A DNA stretch of 64,000 bases from Methylocystis heyeri (GCF_004802635.2 NZ_CP046052.1:1364001-1428000), one strand, 5' to 3'; positions 37,031 to 46,105 are shown, counted from the first letter of the stretch. Program-made: numbers and translations. Notes: generated by a model not told the origin, from the sequence alone.

Positions 37031-38941
37031 CTAGTGCGAGTGCAGGCTGATCACCACGATAGGCTCCTTAGCCATCAGCGCAACCTGCGATTTAAGCCGC
37101 CCGACGCTTCCGTCGTACTCCGCGAAATGTCTGAAACGCGCCCGAACATAGCCCGATCGGTCAATCAGGAAATGAGCTTCGCCGATTTCCTTCGACGCCG
37201 TTTCGTTGGGATAGCGATTGATCACCGAATATGCGCTCTCGACCGCCATCGGATGCACAGGCTTGCGGGCCTCGACGTTTCCGGGGCAGTCGCCCTGATA
37301 GACGGTCACCTGATTTGCGCCCGCCGCCATGGCCGCCTCATGCGCGAGTTCGAGACTCTTCTCCAGTTCCTTCTCATCGGCTTCGGGCGCATTGCAGCGC
37401 GCGAAGGACAACAGGGTCGGAACGCCGCGCAGATTGACCAGCGAGGTTATCTTGTCCTCGGGGTCGACAAGGGCGAAGTCAGGCGCGATCAGCCATTGAA
37501 TCATGCCGCTGGGACCGATGAAACGCGACTGGTTCGAACTGGACAGGATGAGGAGGAAGTTGATGACGTCCCAGCGATCGTCGACGTCGAGGGCGTCCTT
37601 GAAGCTCGGCATCACCCCGCTTTGCCCGCCGAAGGAGAGCCAGTGGAAAATGTCTCCGATGGTGTGGGTGCCGACATGGGGCGCGGTCAGATCGGCCGGG
37701 GGAACCTTGAGGCTCTTGGCCATCTCGCCGTTGCCTTCGCCGCCGACCCCGTGGCATCCAATGCAGTTCTCGGAGAAATGCTTCTGGCCTCGCGCAATCG
37801 ACTCCGCGGTGAAGTCGACCGTAGGATCATTATAAGTGTCGGTGTAAGCCTCGGTCGAAAAAGAAGCGGCTATGGCGAGAATGCCTACGACGAGCGTCGC
37901 CGGCGACGCATAACGCCGCCATGCCCTCGTCTTCGGCCAAATCCACAACACGCCCGCCAGCGCCGCGAGGATTACGCCGACGACCGCATACCAGAAGGGC
38001 GCGCTGTTGGTCGGAACCTTCAGGCCCCAATATCCCCAGGTCGCAGCCCAGGACAGACGGAACGGAAGCGGCCAGTAGAGATCGGTCTCGTGCGAGGCCG
38101 GCGTGCTGACCGAGATATAGCCGGCGATGAAAAGCAGGCCGACCGCCGCGACCGCTTCCGCTCCGCCGACGCGGCCGTACCAATCGAAATCGAACGCGCC
38201 CGCCGGCCTGCGATTGAGATAAAGCGCCAGAGCGAGCGCCGCCAGCATCGCGGCGCTGAAAAGCGCCAGCTTCACTGTCAACCAACGTCCATAGGGCGTC
38301 GCCAACAGATTGGCGAAGCTGCCCACGTTCTCCCACGCCATCACCAAGCCGCTGGCCAGAACCAGAAGGATGGCTACCTTGGCGATCTGAGACCAGCGCT
38401 CGGCCAGTTTGGCGGCCACGTCCGGCGATTTTTGCCGCCCCGTGAACATCCACCAGACGAGGCCGAGAAGCCCCCCGATCCAGGTCAGGCCGGCGAAGGT
38501 GTGCAGGAAAAAGCTCGCCTGAGTGAACAGGGTGAAACTGTCGTCGATCGCATGTCCCGTCACCGAAGTGACGGATAGAACCAGTCCCCCGGCGGCAAGC
38601 GCGGCGTAATCGAGCCACGTCGCATTCAGGAAGAGACGCAAGATCGAAAGAGCGGCGAAAGCCAGCGCAATGGCCTGGGTGACGACCCAGGCTTTTCCGA
38701 CCACGGTGGAAAAACAGAAAGTGAGCAGCGTGTCGTAATCGACCGGACGGTCTGCCGGGATAATGGCGCGCGCAATCGCAGCGATAAGGAAGAAGCCGAG
38801 GACCGCCCGCACCGATGCGAACAAGGCGACGATCTTCTTGAAGCGGCCGCCGTCTTCCCCGATGAGGCGCGGCAGAAGCAGCAATCCCACCGCGAGAGCC
38901 GCCGGCAGGCTCTCGAAGAAGCGAAGAAACGCCAGTTGCAT
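37031..38941 (-). CDS. copD: CopD copper-resistance membrane protein fused to cytochrome c and a thioredoxin-like domain
   Basis: A 636-residue three-part protein. Residues 1 to about 370 hold the CopD membrane domain with eight or more helices (LAVGLLLLPRLIG; FLHTFAGLTWIGGLLGLVWW). A class I cytochrome c domain follows with the heme site CIGCH (393-397) and a Met-containing SGVMPSF axial region. Residues about 475-636 resemble a thioredoxin/Sco fold (IAPDFALVDPEDKITSLVNL, HFLIDRSGYVRARFRHF) but have FARCNAPE with no CxxC or CxxxC pair, so redox activity is doubtful. The tail ends HSH. CopD normally moves copper across the inner membrane with CopC; the fusion suggests coupling of copper import with reduction. 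It lies 151 bases after copC. Confidence 0.85.
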   Translation of the reverse strand: MQLAFLRFFESLPAALAVGLLLLPRLIGEDGGRFKKIVALFASVRAVLGFFLIAAIARAIIPADRPVDYDTLLTFCFSTVVGKAWVVTQAIALAFAALSILRLFLNATWLDYAALAAGGLVLSVTSVTGHAIDDSFTLFTQASFFLHTFAGLTWIGGLLGLVWWMFTGRQKSPDVAAKLAERWSQIAKVAILLVLASGLVMAWENVGSFANLLATPYGRWLTVKLALFSAAMLAALALALYLNRRPAGAFDFDWYGRVGGAEAVAAVGLLFIAGYISVSTPASHETDLYWPLPFRLSWAATWGYWGLKVPTNSAPFWYAVVGVILAALAGVLWIWPKTRAWRRYASPATLVVGILAIAASFSTEAYTDTYNDPTVDFTAESIARGQKHFSENCIGCHGVGGEGNGEMAKSLKVPPADLTAPHVGTHTIGDIFHWLSFGGQSGVMPSFKDALDVDDRWDVINFLLILSSSNQSRFIGPSGMIQWLIAPDFALVDPEDKITSLVNLRGVPTLLSFARCNAPEADEKELEKSLELAHEAAMAAGANQVTVYQGDCPGNVEARKPVHPMAVESAYSVINRYPNETASKEIGEAHFLIDRSGYVRARFRHFAEYDGSVGRLKSQVALMAKEPIVVISLHSH

Positions 38942-39092
38942 TGTAGGGAACTTCCGTGTTTGACGCTCTTAGACGGAAAACCCGGGCCCTTGCGCATTCG
39001 GGCCGCCGATGGCTCCGCCCCTTCATATCCGCAGCGGCGCAGCGCCGCGGCCGAGCGGAAGCCGATACCGGCTTCCGAGGCCTGCCGCGAGC

Positions 39093-39476
39093 TTATTTCC
39101 CGTCGACGGTAAAGTCGTAATTGCCCTCGACGATATGGCCGTCGGTCGAAAGCACGCGATACCTCACGATATAGCGCCCGGGAGCGAGTTCAGGCGCGTC
39201 GAGAGTGAGTTCGCGCGGGCTCTCCGGCTTGCCTACCGCGCCCTGGGCCAGCACTTTTCCATCCGGCGTCTCGATCGTCAGCTTCGAATAGGCGGGCTCT
39301 ACGCCGCCGCCGAACTTCAGCCTCACGGACTTGGGCGCGGCGACGTGGTCTTTCGAGGACGGATTGGCGTCCACCAGGAACGAATGCGCCAGCGCAGGTC
39401 CCGAAACGAACAGCAATCCGAGCATCGCCGTCGCCGTCGCCCTGCTCAATGAAAAGCCTTTGCGCTTGTCGAGCAT
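39093..39476 (-). CDS. copC: Periplasmic copper-binding protein CopC
   Basis: A 127-residue protein. The signal ends GPALA, so the mature chain starts with His31 (HSFLVDANPSSKDHV). The beta-barrel ends with STDGHIVEGNYDFTV, giving the Asp and His of the known Cu(II) site (N-terminal His, Asp, His). The Met-rich Cu(I) site of classical CopC is not seen. It should hand copper to the CopD domain encoded next. GGGAG lies upstream of the ATG. It follows pmoD by 42 bases. Confidence 0.93.
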   Translation of the reverse strand: MLDKRKGFSLSRATATAMLGLLFVSGPALAHSFLVDANPSSKDHVAAPKSVRLKFGGGVEPAYSKLTIETPDGKVLAQGAVGKPESPRELTLDAPELAPGRYIVRYRVLSTDGHIVEGNYDFTVDGK

Positions 39477-39518
39477 GTTCCAACTCCCTTCGAGCTTTAT
39501 TGTTTGTCTGGACGGAAT

Positions 39519-40121
39519 TTACGCGCTGGCCTGTTTCGCCGCAGGACGCCGACCCGGATGGCTGTGCTTCCAGTAGACGAGAACCACAAGACCGATGAGC
39601 ACCGCGCCCAGAACATAAGACACATATTGCCAGAGCGTCTCGCCGACCGAGAACTTGAACATCTGGGTTTCTTTCTCGCCATTGTCCTTGGTAAGCGTCA
39701 CCAGTCCAATGTAATGCCCGTTGTTCTTGTACTCGTGCTCGAAGCTGAAGGTGCCCTTCTTGTATTGCTGCGCCGGGAAATGCACCTCGGTGAGCGGCTC
39801 GAGATCGGAGTTGACGTTCACGGGAGTCAGAGGATCGCGAATGATCCGGATTTCGATCGGCAGATCCCGGAAATGCGGGTTCTCGATGTCGAACACCATG
39901 ATCACCTTGCCGGTGGCGGGTATCTCCTCGCAATATTCGCTGCGCGATTTTCCGGGCAGGTACGACGTGATGTGGATCATGTCGTAGCCGAACATCACCA
40001 TGCACATATTGCCCATGGTCATCGCTTCCGGACCGGCGCCCCCTTCGGCCCTGGCGGCGGGACTGGCGACGACGAACATCAAGGCTCCGAGAACTGCTGC
40101 CCAAACCCCACGCCATTTCAT
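39519..40121 (-). CDS. pmoD: PmoD, periplasmic copper protein of methanotrophs
   Basis: A 200-residue protein. ATG 40121 is preceded by AAGGGAAG; the frame upstream is not coding. The signal peptide (WAAVLGALMFVVASPAARA) is followed by a Met/Cys/His cluster, MTMGNMCMVMFGYDMIH, the region that in PmoD supplies ligands for the unusual dimer-interface CuA-like site. A second Cys is in SRSEYCEEIP. The domain ends in a C-terminal membrane helix (VSYVLGAVLIGLVVLVYW). PmoD is found only with methane and ammonia monooxygenase genes and is needed for growth on pMMO in Methylosinus. It starts its own gene group after the pmoB terminator. Confidence 0.92.
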   Translation of the reverse strand: MKWRGVWAAVLGALMFVVASPAARAEGGAGPEAMTMGNMCMVMFGYDMIHITSYLPGKSRSEYCEEIPATGKVIMVFDIENPHFRDLPIEIRIIRDPLTPVNVNSDLEPLTEVHFPAQQYKKGTFSFEHEYKNNGHYIGLVTLTKDNGEKETQMFKFSVGETLWQYVSYVLGAVLIGLVVLVYWKHSHPGRRPAAKQASA

Positions 40122-40581
40122 CTTGTGCGCTTCCCTTATCGTTTTCTCGGGCCGCCCCGAAAAGCCTCGTTCCACGATGGAAACCTGCCCGACTTGGCCC
40201 CGTTTTGCAAGGAGTCTCAAATTACTCTCGCCCAAAACCAATACAGTTTCGAGAAAAAAGCGAAAGCGTCCTTTGCGACTTTTGGACGCGCGACGAAGGA
40301 GCCTCTGGCCAACGCCCGCCGGGCCGGCCACGGAGGGCTCACATTCCGGCGATGGAGGTTCGGGCCGCCGAAACCAACCGAGCGATGGGAAGATCGTAGA
40401 TCCACGCCGTGCAGCGCGCTCCTCGAACCCTCAGGCTCGCTTGTTCTGCAAGCTCAGGATGTCGCGCAGATCGAGCGCCGGGAACCAAGCAAAGCGAAGA
40501 ATGGGCGACTTGGCCGATGACGCCGCGCGCCGGGCCGCGACGCCGCTCGCGCTGAAACATCGTCAAAATCTGATCCCCCGG
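40122..40581. other. Long pmoB-pmoD intergenic interval
   Basis: About 460 bases between the pmoB terminator and pmoD, without a convincing gene on either strand. A promoter for pmoD-copC-copD is expected in its pmoD-proximal part, where AT-rich stretches occur (40240-40260), but I could not define a clean -35/-10 pair. Confidence 0.4.
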
Positions 40582-40615
40582 AAAAAAGCGACCGGCCGGA
40601 TTTTGGTCCGGCCGG
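40582..40615 (-). terminator. Rho-independent terminator after pmoB
   Basis: Perfect 9-bp stem CCGGCCGGA/TCCGGCCGG with a 6-base loop (40592-40615). On the minus strand it is followed by CGC and six T residues. It lies 31 bases after the pmoB stop and should end most pmoCAB transcripts. Confidence 0.9.
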
Positions 40616-40645
40616 CGCAATCATCAGACTAGGCTGACTGTTCTA

Positions 40646-41905
40646 TCAGGGCATGTCGCCCGCGACGAACTTCGGAATGACCGGTCCGCCGATTTCAGCC
40701 GCGAAGCGCTTTCCGCTCGGGGTGAAGAAGAAGAACAGGCCGCCGACCTGAGAGTCGGTGTCGTAGGCCAGATCCGACAGGCGCTCGATGTCCCAACGGG
40801 CGTCCTGGATCTTCACCACGATTTCCTTCGTCTCGCCGGGGGCGATCGGAGTCGCGTCAACCGACAGGCCACGATCGGCCAGCAGGTAGTCGGGGAACTC
40901 GGGCTTGGTCGTGAACACGTCGGGGTTCAGGAAGCGCAGGCCGGCCGCGGTGTATTCGCCGAGACGGATCGGCTCCGAAGCGCCGTTGGTCACCTTGACG
41001 TTCACGGTCAGTTCGCGGCCCGGAACCTTGTAGACGCCGCCCTGGAGCTCGGCCTTGACCTGCTCTTTGCCGACGCCGGCGGTTCCTTCGGTCACGATCG
41101 GGGTCAGCGGCTTCTGCAGACCAGCCTGGAGCGGGATGGTGCGCGGGAAGGTGCTGTTGGTCACGGCGTAGCCGACGATCGTCGCCAGGATCGTGAGAGC
41201 CAGAGCGATCGCGCCGATGCGGCGGTCTTCGTCGGTCACGGCTTCGTCAGCCTTGCCTTCGGCGACACGCAGATAGGACGCGATGATGCCCTTGCGGACG
41301 AACCAGAAGAAGATCCAGCCCGCGCCGACAGCCAGCCACGGCAGGTGCCACGCGTAAACGCGGTCGATGCCGTAGTGCTCGAGGTCGACAGTGGTGCCGT
41401 CGAGGAGCGTCACCGGATCGGTGAAGTCCTTCATGTCGCCCTTGATCTCGATCCACTGGCCCGGTCCGATGATCGGTCCGCCGCCTTCGACGTTGATCTG
41501 AGCGTGAACGTGCCAACGGCCCGCGCGACGACCCTTCAGGTTGAGCGAGAACGCATAGTCGTTGCCCGGAACCAGCGACACCGAGCGAGGAGCGAACTGC
41601 TCGCCGATGAACTGAGCCGTGCGCACCAGAACCGGACCGGGTTCGCCGGCGTTCAGGAACGAAACGCGCGGGTTCGCCACGGCCTGCGGCCAAGCCGAGA
41701 ACACGTGCACCTTGCCCGAAAGCACCATCTCTTCGTTGACGTTGACCGTCGTCTTCGACCACTGAACGTCATACCAGTTCAGCGTGCGCATACGAAGGAA
41801 CGCCTGCTGCGACTTCTCGCCGTGAGCCGACGCAGGAGCGATCGCTCCGAGCGTCGCGACGACGGCCGCCGCGCCAACCGCGGCAAGCTTCACCAGGTTT
41901 CTCAT
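40646..41905 (-). CDS. pmoB: Particulate methane monooxygenase subunit B
   Basis: A 419-residue subunit. ATG 41905 follows GGGAGG at seven bases; an earlier TTG is less likely. The signal is cut after IAPASA, exposing His28, which with the HVH pair in RWHVHAQINVEGG forms the copper (CuB) histidine-brace site. Two membrane helices (HLPWLAVGAGWIFFWFV and LALTILATIVGYAV) separate the two cupredoxin domains, and the second domain has FPRTIPLQAG. PmoB is the soluble periplasmic part of the pMMO trimer and is encoded last in pmoCAB. Confidence 0.97.
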   Translation of the reverse strand: MRNLVKLAAVGAAAVVATLGAIAPASAHGEKSQQAFLRMRTLNWYDVQWSKTTVNVNEEMVLSGKVHVFSAWPQAVANPRVSFLNAGEPGPVLVRTAQFIGEQFAPRSVSLVPGNDYAFSLNLKGRRAGRWHVHAQINVEGGGPIIGPGQWIEIKGDMKDFTDPVTLLDGTTVDLEHYGIDRVYAWHLPWLAVGAGWIFFWFVRKGIIASYLRVAEGKADEAVTDEDRRIGAIALALTILATIVGYAVTNSTFPRTIPLQAGLQKPLTPIVTEGTAGVGKEQVKAELQGGVYKVPGRELTVNVKVTNGASEPIRLGEYTAAGLRFLNPDVFTTKPEFPDYLLADRGLSVDATPIAPGETKEIVVKIQDARWDIERLSDLAYDTDSQVGGLFFFFTPSGKRFAAEIGGPVIPKFVAGDMP

Positions 41906-42087
41906 ATACAAACCTCCCAGTTTCTCTTAGCGGCCCAGGCCGGTGATCAAACCGCGCCGGTTCCGCGCCTCGTCTCTTTTCTCGGGAGCGGCCATACCCT
42001 TGCGGGATGATGAAGGCCGCCCCTCTTCTTCTTGTCGCTAGCTTGTGGACGGGAGCCGCATCGGCGCCTCCCCTCCGGAGAGACTGC

Positions 42088-42846
42088 TTAGATCTTCTCG
42101 ATCTTGGCGGTCGTCGAATACCAGCGGCCCATGAACCACCACAGGAAGTAGACCATCATCGAGACGAAGCCCGAGAAGAAGGCCGCAACCGGAACGACGT
42201 CCTTACCGAAGGTGCGCAGCGTGCCGCGCTCGACCATGCGGATGTATTCCGGCATCGAGGTGCGCACGAAGTGGAAGCCGATCAGATCCGCGAGGGTCAT
42301 CAGCTGGCCGTGCTGCTCGGTGGCCTGGTGGAACGCCGCAATCGCCGGCCAGTTGTTCGGGTAGAACAGCAGGCCCCAGCCCAGCGAGCCCACGATCGCC
42401 GTGATCACGTAGCTGCCCGAGAGGAGCAGGATCACGTCGAGCCAGATCGCCGGAACCATCAGAGCGGACGGGAACACCAGGGAGATCGGGAAGTAGGTCC
42501 AGCCCCAGAAGTTCACGTAGCGGTTGATCCACTCGCCGATCAGAAGGCCCAGAACCGCGAAGGTCGCGCCGAACGGAAGGCGGAAGTTCACCCAGAAGAA
42601 CGCCTGAGAAGCGGCCGCGAAGGTCACGCCCAGGATCGGAACCACGGTCGGCCACATACGACGGTCTTTCCAGTCGACCCAGAAGTCCCAGTCGCCCGCC
42701 GTCAGCATGAAGTGGACGTGGTAGCCGCCGAGAACGGCGAAAAACAGCAGTGTCAGAAGCAACCAGTCGGTGGTTTGAACGCATCCCGCCGCTTCGGCGA
42801 CGGAATGGAACGGTCCGACCGCCCCCCCGCTCTTCGATGTCGACAT
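42088..42846 (-). CDS. pmoA: Particulate methane monooxygenase subunit A
   Basis: A 252-residue integral membrane subunit, the usual phylogenetic marker of methanotrophs. Stretches such as GDWDFWVDWKDRRMWPTVVP, NFRLPFGATF and NFWGWTYFPISLVFP are essentially as in Methylosinus and Methylocystis pMMO1. There are about seven membrane helices. AAGGAG precedes the ATG at 42846. It lies 238 bases after pmoC and 182 bases before pmoB, both spacers without genes. With PmoB and PmoC it oxidises methane to methanol at intracytoplasmic membranes. Confidence 0.98.
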   Translation of the reverse strand: MSTSKSGGAVGPFHSVAEAAGCVQTTDWLLLTLLFFAVLGGYHVHFMLTAGDWDFWVDWKDRRMWPTVVPILGVTFAAASQAFFWVNFRLPFGATFAVLGLLIGEWINRYVNFWGWTYFPISLVFPSALMVPAIWLDVILLLSGSYVITAIVGSLGWGLLFYPNNWPAIAAFHQATEQHGQLMTLADLIGFHFVRTSMPEYIRMVERGTLRTFGKDVVPVAAFFSGFVSMMVYFLWWFMGRWYSTTAKIEKI

Positions 42847-43084
42847 ATTTTTTCTCCTTGGTGTCTCAATAAGTCCCGGCTTCTCTTGCGCCGGATTTTC
42901 TGCTACCTTCCGAGACCGCCCTCATTGCCCTATCCCCGCAGGGAGAGGGCCGGCTCTCCAGACATAGTTCGAGCGTCTCGCGAAAGCGTCGCGCCCAAAT
43001 CGTCCCTGTGTTGCCGTTTGTCTTTGAGTGGACCCGGAAAGCGCGGGCCGCCGCTTTGCGACGCGCGGCCCGCTTTCTCTCACA

Positions 43085-43852
43085 TCACGCCAGCAGCGCG
43101 ACGCCTTCCTTGCCGACCAGCGCATGAATGCGGGCCAGGATCTGCAGAACCACGCCGAACACGCCGAGCGCCATCCAGCCGAAGAACACGAAGCCCCAGT
43201 GCAGCGGAGCGACGAACAGCTCTTCCATGAACCAGAAGGTGTGGCCCCACTCGTTCAGGCCGACGTTCGGGATGATCATGAACGGGCCGATGGCGACGAT
43301 CAGGAACGCCAGCGAGTAGCCATGAGCAAAATACGGAATGCGGGTCTTCGCATAGAAGAACGCGCCAACCGCGATGATCGAGTAGATCGGGTAGCTCATG
43401 TAGAATTCGATGATGTGCGACGGCGTGAAGTCCGTGTCGCGAATCACCGTCATGTGCCAGGTGCCGTCCTGCTCGGTGAAGAACGAAGCGCCCCAGTAGA
43501 TGGCGACGCCGTAAACGGTCAGCCACTGAACCAGAACGACGAGGCGGCGCATCTCTTCGCGCGGCGAAACCGCGTCGACGTTGCGGTCGCGGGTCTTCCA
43601 CAGATAGCCGGCGAGGCCGAGGCCCGAAACCAGCTCGAGCGGAATTTCCGTCCACAGGATCGACAGCCAGTAGGTCTGGAACTCCGGAGCGAAGGAGTCC
43701 AGGCCGGCGCGCCAGCCGAAGATCTGCTCGTAAATGCGGACGATCAGATAGAAGGTGTTCAGAACGGCGAGGCCGATCCACATCCCCTTCAGATCGACGA
43801 CTGTATCTGTGCCAGCAGCTGCGCCCGCAGCTGTCTCGGTGGTCGAACTCAT
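43085..43852 (-). CDS. pmoC: Particulate methane monooxygenase subunit C
   Basis: A 255-residue membrane subunit, first gene of pmoCAB. The conserved DTDFTPSHIIEFYMSYPIY segment provides Asp and His ligands of the membrane copper site (CuC/CuD region), and VGLNEWGHTFWFMEE supplies further conserved Asn and His. The N-terminal 20 residues are variable and Ala/Thr-rich. AGGAGG lies upstream of the ATG. The 5' region up to about 44300 holds candidate regulatory palindromes. All conserved ligand-bearing blocks are present. Confidence 0.97.
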   Translation of the reverse strand: MSSTTETAAGAAAGTDTVVDLKGMWIGLAVLNTFYLIVRIYEQIFGWRAGLDSFAPEFQTYWLSILWTEIPLELVSGLGLAGYLWKTRDRNVDAVSPREEMRRLVVLVQWLTVYGVAIYWGASFFTEQDGTWHMTVIRDTDFTPSHIIEFYMSYPIYSIIAVGAFFYAKTRIPYFAHGYSLAFLIVAIGPFMIIPNVGLNEWGHTFWFMEELFVAPLHWGFVFFGWMALGVFGVVLQILARIHALVGKEGVALLA

Positions 43853-44123
43853 GCTTTATCCTCCTAAGTGCTCCCAGGGATTTGCGCGCGATCGGTTACG
43901 CTCCGCCTCCCAGAACGGAACTCGTTCGTCCTCTTTTTTAAGTTCGCTTGGGGCGCTCCCGGCGCCCAACCGCCCTTTATCTCTCCCGCGGCTTGCGAAA
44001 CGGGCCTGCGCCCCTCCCCGCCGCTGTTGTTTTTTATCGGACGAACACCGATGTCGCCGCCTAAGACGGAAGCCGCGTTCGGTCCGAAAGGACCGCCAGA
44101 GACCCCGCTTAGCGTGGCGTAAC

Positions 44124-44152
44124 AATTTATGTTCGCGACCCTAAAAACAATA
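44124..44152 (-). promoter_or_regulatory. Candidate sigma70-like promoter of pmoCAB
   Basis: On the minus strand, TAAATT (44129-44124) could be a -10 with TATTGT (44152-44147) as a poor -35 at 17 bases. It is a weak match placed about 270 bases before pmoC; a long leader would follow. A more AT-rich segment at 44268-44300 is an alternative. Confidence 0.3.
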
Positions 44153-44185
44153 CTCGGGTGGGTAGCTGGGGACAATCTATTGAAG

Positions 44186-44212
44186 AGGTCTATTGACCTA
44201 TTCGGGTAGGTC
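44186..44212. promoter_or_regulatory. Nested inverted repeats upstream of pmoC, possible operator
   Basis: AGGTC-tatt-GACCT (44186-44199) shares its right arm with GACCTA-ttcggg-TAGGTC (44195-44212). This gives three alternating half-sites, AGGTC, GACCT, AGGTC, with regular spacing. They lie about 35 bases upstream of the weak promoter at 44124-44152, where an activator would bind. The regulator is unknown. Confidence 0.45.
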
Positions 44213-44219
44213 ATATCCC

Positions 44220-44701
44220 ACCCTAATCCTGAGACACGGACATCATCGAGCCGCCCGACCGCTCCCGACGAAAAAATGATACATACATATTATCAATGCA
44301 TTGCATCAAACCTATCCGCCCGACTCCGGTTCTCCCGGCTCCTTCCGACGGCCTACCCGCAAGGCTGCGACATCCTGTGCTGCAACGCACCATACAGGCG
44401 GCGCCGGCCTTCGCTCAGAACTTGAGACCGAAACCCCGGCTTCAGCCGCCCGAACCCCGCTAAGCCCCTATCCCTCAACGCCGTCCAAAAAACGCGCGCT
44501 GCAGGATATTGGGCGAGCGAGACCTGCTCCGCCTTCTTCGAATTTTTCTAAAAAACCGCCCCGCTGGAGGTTATTCTTCTTCCACCCAGGGCTCCACCCC
44601 GCCCAGATCCGCTCCCGCCGCCGCTGAGACAGGCCTCGCCGCCTCTTGCCGGAGATGGCGCAGGAGCATTGCGGATCTTTCTGTCGCGGGCGCGGAGCGC
44701 T
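44220..44701. other. Intergenic interval between pmoC regulatory region and phosphoesterase gene
   Basis: No convincing gene in about 480 bases. An AT-rich patch (44268-44300) is followed by the perfect 10-bp palindrome CAATGCATTG (44294-44303); either may contribute to pmoC control. The remainder is C-rich, with frames that lack start signals and domains. Confidence 0.4.
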
Positions 44702-46105
44702 TTACGGCTCCAGGGCGTTGCGCAGGTCGGCGGCGGAAGCGTCTCGCGTTCCCAGCGGCGCGAGATCGTAGCGCCGCTCCAGTGTGCGCAGGATCGACGT
44801 GGTGTCGTAGACGGTATGGTCGACATAGCCCTTCCTGGCGAAGGGCGAGATGACGAGGGTCGGCACGCGCACGCCGGGGCCGAAGCGATCGATCGCGGGC
44901 GGCGCCACATGATCCCAGTAACCGCCGTTCTCATCCGCTGTGACGACGATCAGCATGTCCGACCAGTTCGGGCTCCTGCGCAGCCTTTCGACAATTCTGG
45001 AGATTTCGTCATCCCCGGCCCCGACCGTGGAATAGAGGGAATGGCCGTCCCGGTCGGCGATCGGCTTGTAGAAAGACACCTGAGGCAGCGCGCCGGCGTC
45101 TGCGGCGGCGAGGAATTCCGCAGCGTCCTTGAGATGCTCCGCGCGCCCGGGCGAGCCCGGCCCATAATTCTCAAAATAGAGGAACGGCGCATGATGGGTC
45201 AGAAATCCGGCCCCCGAGATTCCGGGCTCGCGAACGCCCGCCTGGACGTCGGCCCAGCCGCCGGCGTACCACGCCCAGGACACGCCTTTCCGGGTGAGCC
45301 TGTCTCCGATGGTCGGCATCTTCTGGGGCGGCAGCAATTCGGCGGAGGCTTTTGACGGCTTCGGCCCGACCTGCAATTGGGGCAGCAGGGTGCCGTAGGC
45401 GTAATAATCGGGCGTCACCCTGCCGGAATGAGCCCATCGAGGCGGTCCCTGGAGCGGATCGGCCGGCGAATCCACGGCGCGCACGAGCCGCGTTCCCGAC
45501 TCGTCGACCTTCGCGATGAAATTTGCGGGAGCGTCGGGAAAGAGCGGCGCGCATGCGCAAACGAGAAAAAAATGGTTGATGAAGGAGCCGCCGAAGGCCG
45601 CATGGAAAAAATGATCGGCCAGGACGAATTCCTGCGCCAGCTTCCATTGCTTCAGACGCGAGGCGTCATAATAGCCCATCACGAGGCCGCCGGCGTTCGA
45701 GGCCTCGACGAAACGGTCCATCTTACCGCCGTCGATCTGCTCCTGCTCGACATAGAAATCGTGAACGGGGTCGTCGGTCGCCTGAGAGTCGACGCCGATG
45801 TAAGGCTCCAGTGCGAAGGGCCGGTTCTCGAGCCCCGCCGGAATGCGCTTGTCCCTGGGCGATCCGGGAAGAGTTTTCAGTGGCGCCCCCTTCATGTCGA
45901 CCTGGGGGAAATGCGCCTTGGCGGCGTTGAGCCCGTCCGCGCCCGGGAAAAGCCCGAAAATATGATCGAAGCTTCGGTTCTCGGTATAGATCACCACGAA
46001 ATGGCCGATCTTCGCGAAAGGGTCGCGATCTTCCGCGCCGGTCTGAGCCACGGAGCAGAGCAAACCGGAGACCGCCAGCGCGGCGGCGAGCTTGGTCGAT
46101 TTCAT
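44702..46105 (-). CDS. Exported acid phosphatase / phospholipase C-type phosphoesterase
   Basis: A 467-residue protein of the phosphoesterase family that includes AcpA and bacterial phospholipase C. A signal peptide (TKLAAALAVSGLLCSVAQT) precedes VVIYTENRSFDHIFGLFPG, the metal and nucleophile region, and VTADENGGYWDHVAPP carries the distal metal ligands. ATG 46105 is chosen as AGGA is then nine bases away. It would release phosphate from phosphate esters in the periplasm or outside; the substrate is unknown. It lies downstream of the di-heme peroxidase gene, with a terminator-like hairpin between them. Confidence 0.85.
   Translation of the reverse strand: MKSTKLAAALAVSGLLCSVAQTGAEDRDPFAKIGHFVVIYTENRSFDHIFGLFPGADGLNAAKAHFPQVDMKGAPLKTLPGSPRDKRIPAGLENRPFALEPYIGVDSQATDDPVHDFYVEQEQIDGGKMDRFVEASNAGGLVMGYYDASRLKQWKLAQEFVLADHFFHAAFGGSFINHFFLVCACAPLFPDAPANFIAKVDESGTRLVRAVDSPADPLQGPPRWAHSGRVTPDYYAYGTLLPQLQVGPKPSKASAELLPPQKMPTIGDRLTRKGVSWAWYAGGWADVQAGVREPGISGAGFLTHHAPFLYFENYGPGSPGRAEHLKDAAEFLAAADAGALPQVSFYKPIADRDGHSLYSTVGAGDDEISRIVERLRRSPNWSDMLIVVTADENGGYWDHVAPPAIDRFGPGVRVPTLVISPFARKGYVDHTVYDTTSILRTLERRYDLAPLGTRDASAADLRNALEP

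Noticed and set aside
42007-43230. 407-codon plus-strand frame
   Set aside because: Antisense to pmoA and the pmoC-pmoA spacer; rich in Arg/Asp/His with no domain.
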